From: Dimorphilus gyrociliatus
Taxonomy: Eukaryota; Annelida; Polychaeta; Dinophilidae
Length of the DNA: 51,143 bases
Direction of reading: 5' to 3'
Assembly (NCBI GenBank): GCA_904063045.1
Contig: CAJFCJ010000081.1
Coordinates: 1-51,143, forward strand
A model generated the notes under the pieces. It was not told where the DNA came from and made no database searches. It worked only from the letters and a program-made list of their open reading frames with translations. The translations under genes and the position numbers were made by a program. How positions within the stretch are numbered: position 1 is the stretch's first letter; each line of letters begins with the position of its first letter. Positions 23,411 to 33,943 of this stretch are shown here, piece by piece.

Positions 23411-24466
23411 ATCAAAAGTTTTTTTGATAGTACAACACTTAGGAAAGGTTCAGTAAGAAAGTGGGTTAAAGAATTTAAAGGAGGAAGAACAAATATTCTT
23501 GATGAAGACAGACCAGGATGCACAAGAACAGTCAGTATCAATGAAATAAGGACAGAGTTATGGCTCTAATCAGATATAATAGGAGAATAAGCCAGGCTGA
23601 GTTATCTCAAACATTGAATATAGGCCATTCAGTTGTTGAAGGTTTGATTACAAGTCTTGGATTGAAAAAGATTATCTCAAGATAGATTCCCTACCAACTT
23701 AATTGGGAACAGAAAGACATAAGGGTGGAGAGGTCTACAGAATTCCTAGAAAAGTATGGTGAAGGAGAGAATTTTATGTCAAAAATTGTTACAGGAGATG
23801 AAACATGGGTATTCTATCATGAATCATTAACTAAAAGAGTTTCTTTAGAATACCATACAAAACTATCACCACCACCAAAAAAGGTTGAGGCAGGTAAGTC
23901 AGCAGACAAACTAATGGCATGTGTGTTTTGGTATAGGGAAGGGCTTATTCACCTGGAATTTCTAAATTCACATATCAGAATAAATTCAGAAATTTGCATC
24001 AACATTCTAAAGCGATTAAAACAAAGAATAAATAGAATCAGGCCTAATAGAGAAGTGATTTTTTTGCAAGACAATGCCAGATCTCACACCAGCCTACAAA
24101 CAAGCCAATATCTTCAAACAACTGGATGGGTAATGCTGCCTCATCCAGCCTACAGCCCAGATCTTGCTCCATCAGACTATTATCTTTTCTGGAAATTGAA
24201 GGACCATCTTTGCAGACAAATATTTGAAAATGATGATGAATTAAAAACAGCAGTCAGGGCCTTTTTTAGGTCCAAACCGCTCTTATACTTCGCCAAAGGA
24301 ATTGATATGCTTCCCGCCAGGTGGCAAACATGCATTGACAATAATGGGGAATTTGAAGCTAAATAGACATACCTAGGACATTAATTAACATTTATGAATA
24401 AGCATATTTTGTAATTTTTTTTTAGCTGTTAGACACAAACGGCGAGAATTTTCCGGGTGACCCTAA
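23411..24466 (+). pseudogene. Mariner (DD34D) transposon relic
   Basis: The open part (23725-24366) carries the transposase catalytic triad: TGDETWVF, LQDNARSH and SPDLAPSDYY. The second and third Asp are separated by exactly 34 residues, the mariner spacing. The N-terminal helix-turn-helix part (about 23433-23720: SVRKWVKEFKGGR) is in shifted frames with stops. A plausible right end with GAATTTTCCGGGTGACCC lies near 24465 followed by TA repeats; I could not find the left inverted repeat. Inactive. Confidence 0.85.
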
Positions 24467-24843
24467 TATATATATATTAATATATCTGCTCATTGATGTT
24501 TGATTGGAATTGTTAATAAATATGTTAAATGACACAAAATACAAAAATTGCTCAAAATTTGTGTATTTTATATTAACATATATGTTGTCATATTAATAGA
24601 CAAAAGTTAAGATCACAACAACTAAATGAAATTGATTTTGAAATTATCTTTACACAAGATAATTTCTTCACAGTGATATTATTGTGAATAATCAATATCA
24701 ACAAGACGATGTTAGTTATTTCACATTTAGTGAAAACATATTTTAAAAAGGGAAAAGTACATCTTACAATTTATTCTATTGAAAAAGAATGAATGAAGTG
24801 TTTAAAGATGCCATTTCATGTGATACATATCATAATTCTATAA

Positions 24844-25146
24844 TACAGTCACGACAATAAGTAATTATAACAAGGGATAAAAAGTTTTAAACATGTGAAT
24901 TTTTTGACGACCAAAATATGTTTATAGTCTAGATTACTTCACAAGCTATTAAGTAATTTGAAGACAGTTGCTATGACGTTACAATTAAGAGTTATTATCT
25001 CCCAGATCACAAACAATAACAAGGAAAATGGAATTTTAGATTACAAAAAAATGAAGATTTAAACCAAACTGGACAGCACAAGAAATTTTATAATTACCTT
25101 ATAAAACCTTTTTTCTTTGTACTAATTACTTATTGTCGTGACTGTA
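24844..25146. mobile_element. MITE with perfect 24-bp terminal inverted repeats
   Basis: TACAGTCACGACAATAAGTA begins at 24844 and its exact reverse complement ends at 25146; the arms are identical over 24 bases. TA at both outer ends fits Tc1/mariner-type target duplication. About 300 bases, no coding capacity. Confidence 0.85.
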
Positions 25147-25289
25147 TAAATGGAACTGCATTTCTAAGGAAATGTACTGCAGGATAGCTCCTGCTATCAA
25201 CGGAAATTGTGTGTTCATTTATCTTTTTCTAACATTATCCAAAATCAAAGTAACTTAGATCGGTGACATAAATATATAAATATATTGAG

Positions 25290-25440
25290 GTAGGTTTCAA
25301 CCTTCCAAGGGGACGTTCGCGCCCCCACCCTTTTATTCTTCCTAAGCCACTTTCAAACCAAAATCTAGATTTGAAATTCCCCATTTAAGGATATTTTTTC
25401 TCAACCCTTATTTAAACACTTAATTTTAATCAGAAAAAAT
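25290..25440. repeat. Decayed MITE of the GACGTTTTC family (possible)
   Basis: The stretch CCAAGGGGACGTTCGCG ... CCTAAGCCACTTTCAAACCAAAATCTAGA resembles the right half of the telomere-motif MITE family (compare 48846-48950). Ends are not defined. Confidence 0.3.
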
Positions 25441-25708
25441 TTCTTTGGCGGTGAACTTGAAGTTCTATAACACTGTCACAGAAAATAAACTCAATGATAA
25501 CTTATCATTATCTTTTCTAATACTAGTTTTTGACCTTAATCAAAATTTTTTTTATAATCTAATTGTACAGTTATCAAATACTCGTACTCATTAAATGCAT
25601 GTCATTTCAGGCATATAGGATAAAGAATTATATTTCATGTATGTGTAACTCACTTTTCTGCTCTTGACTTTTTTGTAAAAAATGAAATTAAGACTGAACA
25701 GAACGTTG

Positions 25709-26115
25709 CATGTTATGTATGAATGTAAGTCAGTGGATGTATGTCAGTATGTGAGCGTCACTTAAGAAGGGAGTTTGACTTAGCCTAAAGCCGGGACAGT
25801 CTAGTCAACTTGATGTCATATCACCAGTTAAATAACGATGTGGCACAATGTGGCACGAACGTGGCAACACGAATGAGCACAATCAAACACTCAGTTAAGT
25901 GACGCTAGCAAGATATAAAAGGAAGTGAATGTAATAGAATGGTGTGAGAGACCAAGAGTACCTTAAATACAATTTTATACGGAATTGTTCGCAATTCCGT
26001 GATACAAGCAATAAACAAAATCTTGTAAAAAGACAATCGGTATTTGTACTTTGTTGTATTGTAATTATAGGAATTTCTGGTTCATCACAACTGTAATCGT
26101 CCTTTCCAATCATTT
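25709..26115 (+). mobile_element. Possible solo LTR
   Basis: About 400 bases starting TGTTATGTATGAATG with a TATA-like GATATAAAAGG near 25911 and an AATAAA near 26009, spaced as in an LTR promoter and polyadenylation signal. No second copy or target duplication was found, so boundaries are guesses. It could also be a host promoter. Confidence 0.35.
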
Positions 26116-26132
26116 ACCAACTTGCCAAAGTA

Positions 26133-26345
26133 CTGGTCCAAATAGAACCTTTAAAGTTTGTCCACAAATAGTCTAACAAATGCAATTTCGGTAGAAATTA
26201 ATCAACAAAACACGAGTATTTCGTCCAAAGAATATGTATTGAGTAAAATGAGCTTCTAGTTCTAAACAAGCTAGTTTAACAACCAGCTGACGGTTAGAGA
26301 ACTGAACTATCAACTGTTAATTTCATAGGGTTTATATACTCTTTT
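26133..26345 (-). repeat. Dispersed LTR-like repeat, second copy
   Basis: Partner of 21551-21760, roughly 80% identical by eye. Here the motif TACTGGTCCAAATAGAACC is complete; on the minus strand this is GGTTCTATTTGGACCAGTA, matching 33890-33910 in the envelope-element LTR. Confidence 0.6.
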
Positions 26346-26957
26346 AAAATAGTCATTTTGGTGAATACAAAGTAAAGGCCTAAAATACCCGGACACTGTA
26401 AATTTTGATAGGCTGAAGATTAAAAATTTTTTAAAACACCCCAAAAATGTTATGTTTGTTTTAAATTTGTTTTTTTGTCTAAATTTCCATGGGATTAGGG
26501 ATAGGGCAAAACACAACAAAACGAGACATTTTCTTCCAAATCCCCTTAAAAAGGACTTAGATAATTAGATAAATAGATAATTTAAGTATAAAAAATGCAT
26601 AGAAATTTTAGTGTAAAGTTTAGGGCTGGGTTTGGGGCTTTTTTAGAGTTAGTGTGAAGATCTATCTTGCTATAGATAAGTATTATTAAAGTAGTATTGC
26701 GTGATATTGATTCAGAACTGATATAGATCAACTATTGGCCTACTTTTAAGAAGCGCCATAAGTCCAATAGAATTAAATATGTTACAGACTGTTACAGATA
26801 TTTAACTGAAATGGCTATTCATTGCAGAATGGTATTCCATGTTATTAGATAGAAATTTTTATTATACGGTATATCTCAGTCAAACTAATGCCAAAAAATT
26901 ATACACAATAAATTGTACAAAATGTCTATTCAATAATAGTCTTTTTGTTCTATTCAT
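26346..26957. other. Non-coding spacer
   Basis: Between the LTR-like repeat and the stop of the synthase gene. Short frames only; probably holds the 3' untranslated region of the minus-strand synthase. Confidence 0.4.
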
Positions 26958-28247
26958 TTAAAATAAGACTGCATTTGGATTAGCATCTGGCCACGTTTCC
27001 GGCTTGTACTTGTTTCTGAACAATTTCAGAAGGTTTAATGCGCGATTGATTTGCGGATATGTTAATGTGTGATTTATCGCAAATCTAATGGCAGCATTTT
27101 TTTCTGTTGCAGACGGATAAAGGTCAGGTGCGGGAAACATTTGCTCTTTAATAAAGTCGTCATTCATTTCTAAAACTAAATCTAATGATCCAACAATAAA
27201 TGTTGGAATTAGCGTGTTGTCGTCACGGATTAATACGCCGTTGTAGCCTAATTCTATACAAGACTCTTTAAAGTATTTGATTTTATCGAATAGATCATCT
27301 CGTCTCCATTTTTCGGTCTTTACTAATTTTACAGTTTCAATTAATCGTTCGGCAAGACAGTCCTGAGCGGCCAGAGTGAAAATGGACATATTTGATCCTT
27401 TTCGAATGTCATCAATATACTCTCCAGCGACTTTGTTAAGAACTACGGCACCACCACCAGCACCCATAGCCTTTCCAGTTGAGAAAGTTCTAATAGGTAT
27501 ATCATCTTCAAGACCTAATTGTTTTACTAAACCTCCTCCATCTTCGTTATAAATACCGTAAGAATGACTTTCATCAACCAAAAATATACAACCAGTTTCT
27601 TTACAGAGCTGCGCTATTTTTTCAATGGGTGCCATTGTTCCGAAGGCGGAATAGACTGAATCAACTCCAACTAATCCAGGCCCATTAGCCCTAATAAGTT
27701 CTCTCAGGTGGTCGACATCGCAGTGATTGAAATATAGAGAGTTGTATCTACCTATTGCCTTTGCTCCAAGATCCATTGTGGGATGGGAATATTTATCTAA
27801 ATAGATTGGTACTTCCGGTCTATCCTGTAAAATTACTTGAAATGCAACTTGGTTTGCTTCCGTACCAGAGTTGACAAATATAGTTTTATGTCCACCTGCG
27901 TGTTCCGAGATGACTTCTTCCAATTTGGTCACCTTTGAATTGGGATGTCGATTGTAGCAGCTGGAACGATTAAAGCTAATTCTTCCATGTTTAACAATGG
28001 AACTACCATCAATTTGGTTAAGATAGGGATGAGCTGAATAGCTTAAATAATCGCAAGAAGAGAAATCAATATCTCCCTTTAAACTGTCAAAGTATACATC
28101 TCCCAAAGCTTTTTTAATCAACCCTGTGGATTCCAATAAAGCTGGAGAAATGGGTCCAAGTGCTTGAATTTTATCAGCAGTACTTTGATACCTTAGAGAA
28201 AGTGTCAGGTGTCTAACGACTTTGAGAAATCTATAAGACCTTAACAT
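26958..28247 (-). CDS. Alpha-oxoamine synthase family PLP enzyme, CqsA-like, probably mitochondrial
   Basis: 429 residues in one uninterrupted exon. The family condenses an amino acid with an acyl-CoA using pyridoxal phosphate. Visible hallmarks: NSGTEANQ substrate/cofactor segment, VDESHSYG with the Asp that binds the pyridine nitrogen, and the Schiff-base Lys in STGKAMGAGGG. The core GPGLVGVDSVYSAFGTMAPI and the spacing to VDESHS look more like bacterial CAI-1 autoinducer synthase (CqsA/LqsA) than like ALA synthase or KBL, from remembered patterns. The start at 28247 gives LRSYRFLKVVRHLTLSLRYQ, a typical mitochondrial presequence; the 40 codons upstream look untranslated. No intron, unlike most neighbours. 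Substrate unknown. Confidence 0.85.
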   Translation of the reverse strand: MLRSYRFLKVVRHLTLSLRYQSTADKIQALGPISPALLESTGLIKKALGDVYFDSLKGDIDFSSCDYLSYSAHPYLNQIDGSSIVKHGRISFNRSSCYNRHPNSKVTKLEEVISEHAGGHKTIFVNSGTEANQVAFQVILQDRPEVPIYLDKYSHPTMDLGAKAIGRYNSLYFNHCDVDHLRELIRANGPGLVGVDSVYSAFGTMAPIEKIAQLCKETGCIFLVDESHSYGIYNEDGGGLVKQLGLEDDIPIRTFSTGKAMGAGGGAVVLNKVAGEYIDDIRKGSNMSIFTLAAQDCLAERLIETVKLVKTEKWRRDDLFDKIKYFKESCIELGYNGVLIRDDNTLIPTFIVGSLDLVLEMNDDFIKEQMFPAPDLYPSATEKNAAIRFAINHTLTYPQINRALNLLKLFRNKYKPETWPDANPNAVLF

Positions 28248-28375
28248 CGTTGTCCGATTAGCGACTGAAACTAGTAGGTCATTAATTGTATATTTATAGA
28301 CTTTCTTTATCCATCTTGAATCAAAATGTGATACTGAAAAGATAATAATAATCTCCTTTTTAAACAAACACCAAA

Positions 28376-29061
28376 CAGAAAAAAGAGGTAAATTTTATAT
28401 CAAATTTCTTTGGCAATGCTTATTTTCCTAAATCTCTTCTTCAAAATCTCAATAACACCAAGACAACTTCGGAAAAAGCATTTCTTTGCCAAAATTTTGA
28501 TTGATTGTTAATAGGTCAAAGTTTCTAATCGCAAGAACTTCTGATAAGAGATTAGCAAATAAAATTTCTAAAACATAAATTACATCGACTAAAGATTAAA
28601 TGTTCTCAAGATTTTTTTTAAAGAACCATCAACAATTTTTAAAATTTTTGTATTAAATTCAATTTGGTAGGTCTTTTTTTGCAAGATCTCAATGCGATCT
28701 GATAGAAAAAATTATTCCTTGACTGTATTATTTGAAGATTAGAAAGTTAGATAAGATATTACAATTCTAGTAGTAATTTGAGCACAACAATGAAAAAACT
28801 AGGCTAGTATCAGCTCTTTGCTGTTTTCTGTTATATAATCTACTTTATTGATTGTTGTTTAAGACAAAGTTTATATGATTGTATACAACTAGACAGCTGC
28901 TTATTTACTAAGTTCAAAGGTATCTTTGATGCTATTCTGTACGTTTTTAGAGAGTGTTATACCTTCAATACTCTACAGTAATCACCTTATCCTACATTTC
29001 GAAATAGAAGAAAATATAAACCCAAACATTCATTCAAGTTACTTTTTAAGATTAACAGTAT
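28376..29061. other. Spacer upstream of the synthase gene
   Basis: AT-rich, no supported gene; presumably the promoter side of the minus-strand synthase. The LTR of the next element begins at 29062. Confidence 0.4.
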
Positions 29062-29555
29062 TGTACACTTATGAACTATAGTTTATAGATATTTTGTAAA
29101 TAATACTTACCATATGGTAGAAGTGTTGAAGTAGATGTTACCTCTGGGGTAGATGGTACTGAACTGCCAGAATCAACCCCTTTTATAGGCAAAGGATAAG
29201 ATATTACATAATCAAATATGTTGACAACAACAAGTGTTTATTTTCATAAATATGATGTAACAATTGACCTTCGAGGGGTAACATACACAAAGTTGTTGTT
29301 GTTGTTTACATCGCTATTGCATAATTTGATAACCCTTGATCCTGTTTTGTTGTGAACAATCCTTATCTGGGGTTAGACCCTTGTTGTTGACAGCTAAGGC
29401 ATAAACAACTGATAAGGAATTGTATAAAAGCAGGGTATAGGTAGTAACAGGCATTCAGTCCTGAATCAACTCCCTTAGTGAACAGGTCTAGTATTACTTT
29501 AGAATACAGTTATATTATTCTTACGTTTTGGTTCTATATTCATCCTCCCTCAATT
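29062..29555 (+). repeat. Left LTR, 3' end missing
   Basis: Aligns with 33365-33857 and then stops at CAATT, where a MITE begins. The remaining 85 or so bases seen in the right LTR are absent. Confidence 0.85.
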
Positions 29556-29556
29556 A

Positions 29557-29757
29557 AAGGGAAAACGCCCACAGTTTTGTGGTTTTACCCTAACCCTAAC
29601 CCAGCCCTGGACCCTTTTTTAAGCGCTTCATTGTTCCTAACCCTTAGTTTGGACCCACCTAATTACAAATCAATTGTCAGAACATTTTTCCTAACCCTTT
29701 CCCAACCCAAAATCTCACCCCAAAATAACTGCAAAATGAGCGTTTTCAACAGCCCCC
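29557..29757. mobile_element. MITE with internal CCCTAACCCTAACCC motif, copy 1
   Basis: Left end GGGAAAACGCCCACAG followed by TTTTACCCTAACCCTAACCC; right end GCAAAATGAGCGTTTTCAAC as imperfect inverted repeat. Same family as 30184-30390 and 40749-40966. Inserted in the left LTR. Confidence 0.65.
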
Positions 29758-30059
29758 CAGTACTGGCGGTAAGTCACTGTTACACCTCAAAAAAATAATA
29801 TTTTCTTGATTTTTTCTCTTTCCATAGTTAAAGAATGAAAATGAAGGATATTATTATATTTTAATAATATTCTTATTTATTTATTTATCATTATAGAGAG
29901 AAAATATACATTTTTCATTTCAAATCTCTGAATTATTGATATTTTAATGCAGTAGGCCTATTTTCAGTGGGAGCATAAGTCAAATCACAAAAATTAATCT
30001 AAAAGAATATAAAAAGTATTTTTTTGTTCTTATTTTGACTGTTATTTACAGGATATGAA

Positions 30060-30946
30060 GTTGTCATATGATTAGACAGTAAAGCTACGTCCCTATCTTC
30101 ATGAACTTAATGTAGCCGAATACCATGATATTCCCTCCCCCAAATTTTACTGTTTTTGTGGTATATTTGGGATCGTTCCATTTGGGGTTGACAGAAAATG
30201 TCCACAAATGAGAAATTTCAAGACAAAAATTTGGATTGGGAAATGGTTAGGCAAAAGAAAACAGCAACTTATTTGTACTTAGGAGGGTCTCCCCTAAGGG
30301 TTAGGGGTAATGGAAAAGGTTAGGTACAGGTAAGGGCTGGGTTAGGGTTAGGGTAAAAGCACTGATTTGTGGACGTTTTCTGTCGCATCCGTTCCATTTA
30401 CCTGGTGGCCTCCTAACAAACTCCTTCCTCCTGGGATGCAGCTCAACCTTTGATTCATCAGAAAAAATTACTTTTTTCCAATTTTCAATACCCCACTTTT
30501 CTCTCTCTCTACAGAACTCTTTCCTACTTATTATCTGCCTCTTGCATAAAACAGGTGTTTTGGCTGCAATCCTTCCATTTAATTATTTTTTCCGAGTACT
30601 TTCTTCACTGTTGTAAGAGACAGAGATATAGGTATGCCAGAGTTATATAAATTTGCCTTTCCATTTTTGGTGTCACTGTTTTTGGTCTACCACTTCTTTG
30701 TTTATCTTTGACAGTTTTTAGGTCTTTAAATTTATTTTTTATGTTTTGTACAGTAGTTGGACTACATTTAAAAAGCTTTACCACTTTTCGAATGGACATT
30801 TCAGGTCTTTGAAGACAATTTAAGATAGAAATTCTTGTTGCTTCAGATAGCTTCACCATTTTTATTTTAAATTTGTCAACTGTTAGATTACACATGCGCA
30901 AACACATAAATGACCTTAAAATCTGGTTAAAAGTGACACTACTCAA
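30060..30946 (-). pseudogene. Tc1-like transposase relic
   Basis: Minus strand: helix-turn-helix part from 30946 (EATRISILNCLQ, then KLFKCSPTTVQNI and the GRPK hook). After frame changes come WKKVIFSDESKVELHPRR (first catalytic Asp) and, beyond a MITE, KYTTKTVKFGGGNIMVFGYI. The segment with the remaining catalytic residues is missing. Inactive. Confidence 0.75.
30184..30390. mobile_element. MITE with internal TTAGGG motif and 9-bp target duplication
   Basis: Inverted ends GACAGAAAATGTCCACAAAT and ATTTGTGGACGTTTTCTGTC; interior has GGGCTGGGTTAGGGTTAGGG. GTTCCATTT flanks both sides (30175-30183 and 30391-30399). A 9-bp duplication is typical of Mutator-like elements. It interrupts the Tc1 transposase relic, so it is the youngest layer here. 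Confidence 0.8.
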
Positions 30947-31320
30947 TGATCAGGGTAAATTTTTTGAACATAACTGATGCTTGTGCTTTTCCATAAATAG
31001 GCCTATCACATTAAAGTGATCATATTTCTGAGATTTTAAATTAAAAACATATATTTTCTTTCTATAATGATAAGAAGAATATTATTAAATATAGTAATAT
31101 CCTTCATTTTCATTCTTTAGGCGTGGAAAGAGAAAAAATCAAGAAAATATTATTTTTTTGAGGTGTAACAGTGACTTACCGCCGGTACTGTATGTGGGGA
31201 TAACTAATGGATCAAAGGGATTCTTTATAGAGAGAACTTCTACACTTATATTTTTTTGGTTCAAAGAAGCACAAAGTTGAAAAATTCATTGTTAGATTGT
31301 CAGAAGAAGAATGCAGAAAG

Positions 31321-33342
31321 ATGTATCAAGAGAAGAAAGCTTACTCTCGGCAGAAGCTTTATAACAAAGGAAATATTTGGACTTATAATGAAAGGAAAGG
31401 AACAGCCTATAAATACCCATCAACAACTTTAGTTATAGAATATACTACAATTATACAAGTTGGAAAAGCATACTGGTTACCTTATCAAAACTATGTAACA
31501 ACAGATCTTGATTTTGTTGAAGATTGTCCAGTCCAACAAAGATTTTGCAGAACTATAAATTCAGTTATTATCCTCCAATTGTTAAAAGATAATAGAATCA
31601 TGGGACAAGAATCACCATGGAGAGTGATTTCAAGAAGGATATCATGTATAAAGTTTGCAGGATATTACTCCTGTCCTGAATATACTATTATGGATAAATA
31701 CTATAAAGATAGTTTCATAGAAGGATTTGGAGGGCCAGGTACAAAAGTTCTGGTTCCTATCGAAGAAAACCAACTTCTGAGAACAGATTTATCAACATCT
31801 GGGTACCAAGATGATGAAATGCTAAAGAATGCAGTATTCAAGCTGGCGTCAGAAGAGGGAGTAGTTTATTTGAAAAAGTACCAGTCAAAGAGTTTAATGC
31901 TAAGGAATGCTCTTCAGAAAGACCATGAAAGTATACCAACATTTAGAGATTGGTATAGGGAAGGAGATAAAACATATCATATGATGATTAAAATCTCTGG
32001 TCATGCTGTAGTCAGAACATACCAATTAAAGCAACCTATAGCACCAGATGTATGGAGTATACAAAATGCATATATTGGAAAAATGTTAAAGAAAGTAACC
32101 TTGCCCATTGCAAAGGAGTCAAGAAAAGATGAGTACAAAGTTACCCACAAATTTGTTGAAGAAAAATTGTTGCCAAACACAGATGTTTGGTTTCAAGGAC
32201 CTCAAGGGAAGCAGTTTAAGTTGACTAAAAGAAAATTAGGATATCTCCTACTAGAAAGAGTTGCAAAATCAGAAGAAGAAAAAGAGATGAAAATAAAAAT
32301 CACCAAAGTGGAACAAGGGCGCATGGAAGAACCCATAAATATTAAGGATGCAGTAAGAACAGCAGCATTTCTAAAATCAGTTGACAGAAATTTCATCAAC
32401 TTACAAGAAACCTTTAACCAGCTCTCAAGAATGTTATGTAGAGCATTTGTGCAGAGGAATAGAATGATAACTCTACTAAGTCCTATCTCACCTCAGTTAC
32501 CAACAGTTTTATCTGAAGAGAAAGGAACACATAGCACTTGGCTGGGAGACCTCACAACAATTAATTATTGTACACAACACAAATCTATTCAGATCATATG
32601 TGACTTGAACATTATTGTGAAAGATGGTAAATGCTCAAAGCAACTATTGGCCAAGTATAAGGAGTTAATATTCTCAGTGGAGCCCATAACCCATCAGATA
32701 CGTGAAATCAGCTTAAAAGATATAATATATGGCGAATGTAACACTGAACAAAATCTATTCAAGGTAAAAGATAATCCTTTGGATAGCCAGAGTAATAATG
32801 AACAGAAAATATTTATTCATTATTCTACAAATGGATGCAAATTCAGGAAAGTTGCTGCTCAATCAATAAGATTAAAGATTTCTAATAACCTGGAAGAACC
32901 TCAATTAGACATTGAAAGACTCTCAGAACTTTTGAAATTAGGTATCAAAGAAGACGTTGGAAAAAAGGGTGTACAGCTACAGCAAGTATTGGATTATATG
33001 ACAAATAAGCTTGATCAACATTCAGATCAACTAAATTATGCAAAACAAATTGGCATTGACCCTGCAGTAACTAAATCTAGAAGATATTTTATGGCTTGGA
33101 CAAAGAAACCACTACAAACTATTATCAATTTCCTTATTCCTGCAACAACAACTGGTGCAATTGGAATGATATTGTATTGGATAAAGATGAAAGGATTACA
33201 TAAAAATGTAACACAAAGAATACTAAACAGATTCAGAAAAACAAATGACATCAAATCCATTGAGGAAGACCAACCCTTAAGAGTTGTCAGCAGCAGGAAA
33301 GGTCAAGTTATTATTGCCAATGTTGAACCATCAGTGGAATGA
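31321..33342 (+). CDS. Envelope-like membrane protein of the LTR element
   Basis: About 673 codons from the first ATG, open upstream to 31231, so the true start and signal peptide were probably lost to the insertion. One hydrophobic segment near the C-terminus (about 33115-33185, ending LYWIKM) followed by a basic and acidic tail of about 50 residues gives a type I membrane layout. Cysteines are scattered through the long N-terminal part. It stops seven bases before the purine tract, the place of env in retroviruses and env-bearing retroelements. The fusion-protein class is not clear to me; capture from a negative-strand RNA virus glycoprotein, as in some BEL/Pao elements, is possible. The open frame is long for a decayed element. 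Confidence 0.6.
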   Translation: MYQEKKAYSRQKLYNKGNIWTYNERKGTAYKYPSTTLVIEYTTIIQVGKAYWLPYQNYVTTDLDFVEDCPVQQRFCRTINSVIILQLLKDNRIMGQESPWRVISRRISCIKFAGYYSCPEYTIMDKYYKDSFIEGFGGPGTKVLVPIEENQLLRTDLSTSGYQDDEMLKNAVFKLASEEGVVYLKKYQSKSLMLRNALQKDHESIPTFRDWYREGDKTYHMMIKISGHAVVRTYQLKQPIAPDVWSIQNAYIGKMLKKVTLPIAKESRKDEYKVTHKFVEEKLLPNTDVWFQGPQGKQFKLTKRKLGYLLLERVAKSEEEKEMKIKITKVEQGRMEEPINIKDAVRTAAFLKSVDRNFINLQETFNQLSRMLCRAFVQRNRMITLLSPISPQLPTVLSEEKGTHSTWLGDLTTINYCTQHKSIQIICDLNIIVKDGKCSKQLLAKYKELIFSVEPITHQIREISLKDIIYGECNTEQNLFKVKDNPLDSQSNNEQKIFIHYSTNGCKFRKVAAQSIRLKISNNLEEPQLDIERLSELLKLGIKEDVGKKGVQLQQVLDYMTNKLDQHSDQLNYAKQIGIDPAVTKSRRYFMAWTKKPLQTIINFLIPATTTGAIGMILYWIKMKGLHKNVTQRILNRFRKTNDIKSIEEDQPLRVVSSRKGQVIIANVEPSVE

Positions 33343-33348
33343 TGCTTT

Positions 33349-33362
33349 AAGGAGAGGAGAAG
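33349..33362 (+). other. Polypurine tract
   Basis: AAGGAGAGGAGAAG directly before TC and the right LTR start; the primer site for plus-strand synthesis in LTR elements. Confidence 0.75.
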
Positions 33363-33364
33363 TC

Positions 33365-33943
33365 TGTACACTTATGAACTATAGTTTATAGATATTTTAT
33401 AAATGATACTTACTATATGGTAGAAGTGTTGAAGTAGATGTTGAATCTAGGGTAGATGGTACCGAACTGCCAGAATCAACCCCTTTTATAAGCAAAGGAT
33501 AAGATGTTACATAACAAACATGTTGACAACAACAACAAGTGTTTATTTACATAAATATTGTGTAAGAATTGACCCTTGACAGGTAACCTACACAAAGTTG
33601 TTGTTGTTTACATCACTATTGCATAATATGATAACCCTTGACCCTGTTTGTTGTGAACAATCCTTATCTGGGGTTAGACCCTTGTTGTTGACAGCCAATG
33701 CATAAACAACTGATAAGGAATTGTATAAAAGCAGGGCATAGGCAGTAACAGGCATTCAGTCCTGAATCAACTCCCTTAGTGAACAGGTCTAGTATTACTT
33801 TAGAATACAGTTATATTATTCTTACGGTTTGGTTCTATATTCATCCTTCATCAATTCTACATCTCTCTTCTAAGTGGCTTACTCCTGGTTCGGTTCTATT
33901 TGGACCAGTACTTACCTACAACCTCAGCAGGAAAGTACATACA
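33365..33943 (+). repeat. Right LTR
   Basis: Starts TGTACACTTATG and is proposed to end CATACA before GTAT. The 3' end is supported by related LTR ends at 2530-2640 and 10610-10720; an end at 33843 or 33920 is also conceivable. Confidence 0.75.

Larger units (their letters stand above)
29757..31193 (-). mobile_element. Tc1-type element with ~210-bp terminal inverted repeats
   Basis: 29757-29965 and 30990-31193 are reverse complements (CAGTACYGGCGGTAAGTCAC inward), about 90% identical, the long-TIR layout of some Tc1 elements. A TA follows the right end. On the left the TA is replaced by the neighbouring MITE. The interior encodes a broken transposase on the minus strand, itself interrupted by a MITE. 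Confidence 0.8.
29062..33943 (+). mobile_element. Deleted LTR retroelement retaining an envelope-like ORF
   Basis: Left LTR from 29062 (TGTACACTTATGAACTATAG) and right LTR from 33365 with the same start. They share about 480 bases at roughly 90% identity, including a TATAAAAGCAGG promoter motif. A purine tract (33349-33362) precedes the right LTR. GTAT at 29058-29061 and 33944-33947 fits a 4-bp target duplication if the right LTR ends at 33943 in CATACA. No gag, protease, reverse transcriptase or integrase is present: the left LTR's end, primer site and everything before the envelope ORF are replaced by a MITE and a Tc1-type element. Confidence 0.8.

Noticed and set aside
25895-26113. Minus-strand 72-residue frame
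   Set aside because: Lies across a region with LTR-like TATA and polyadenylation signals and shows no domain.
28247-28367. Upstream extension of the oxoamine synthase by 40 codons
   Set aside because: The added residues are low-complexity and would bury the mitochondrial presequence; the internal ATG fits the family better.
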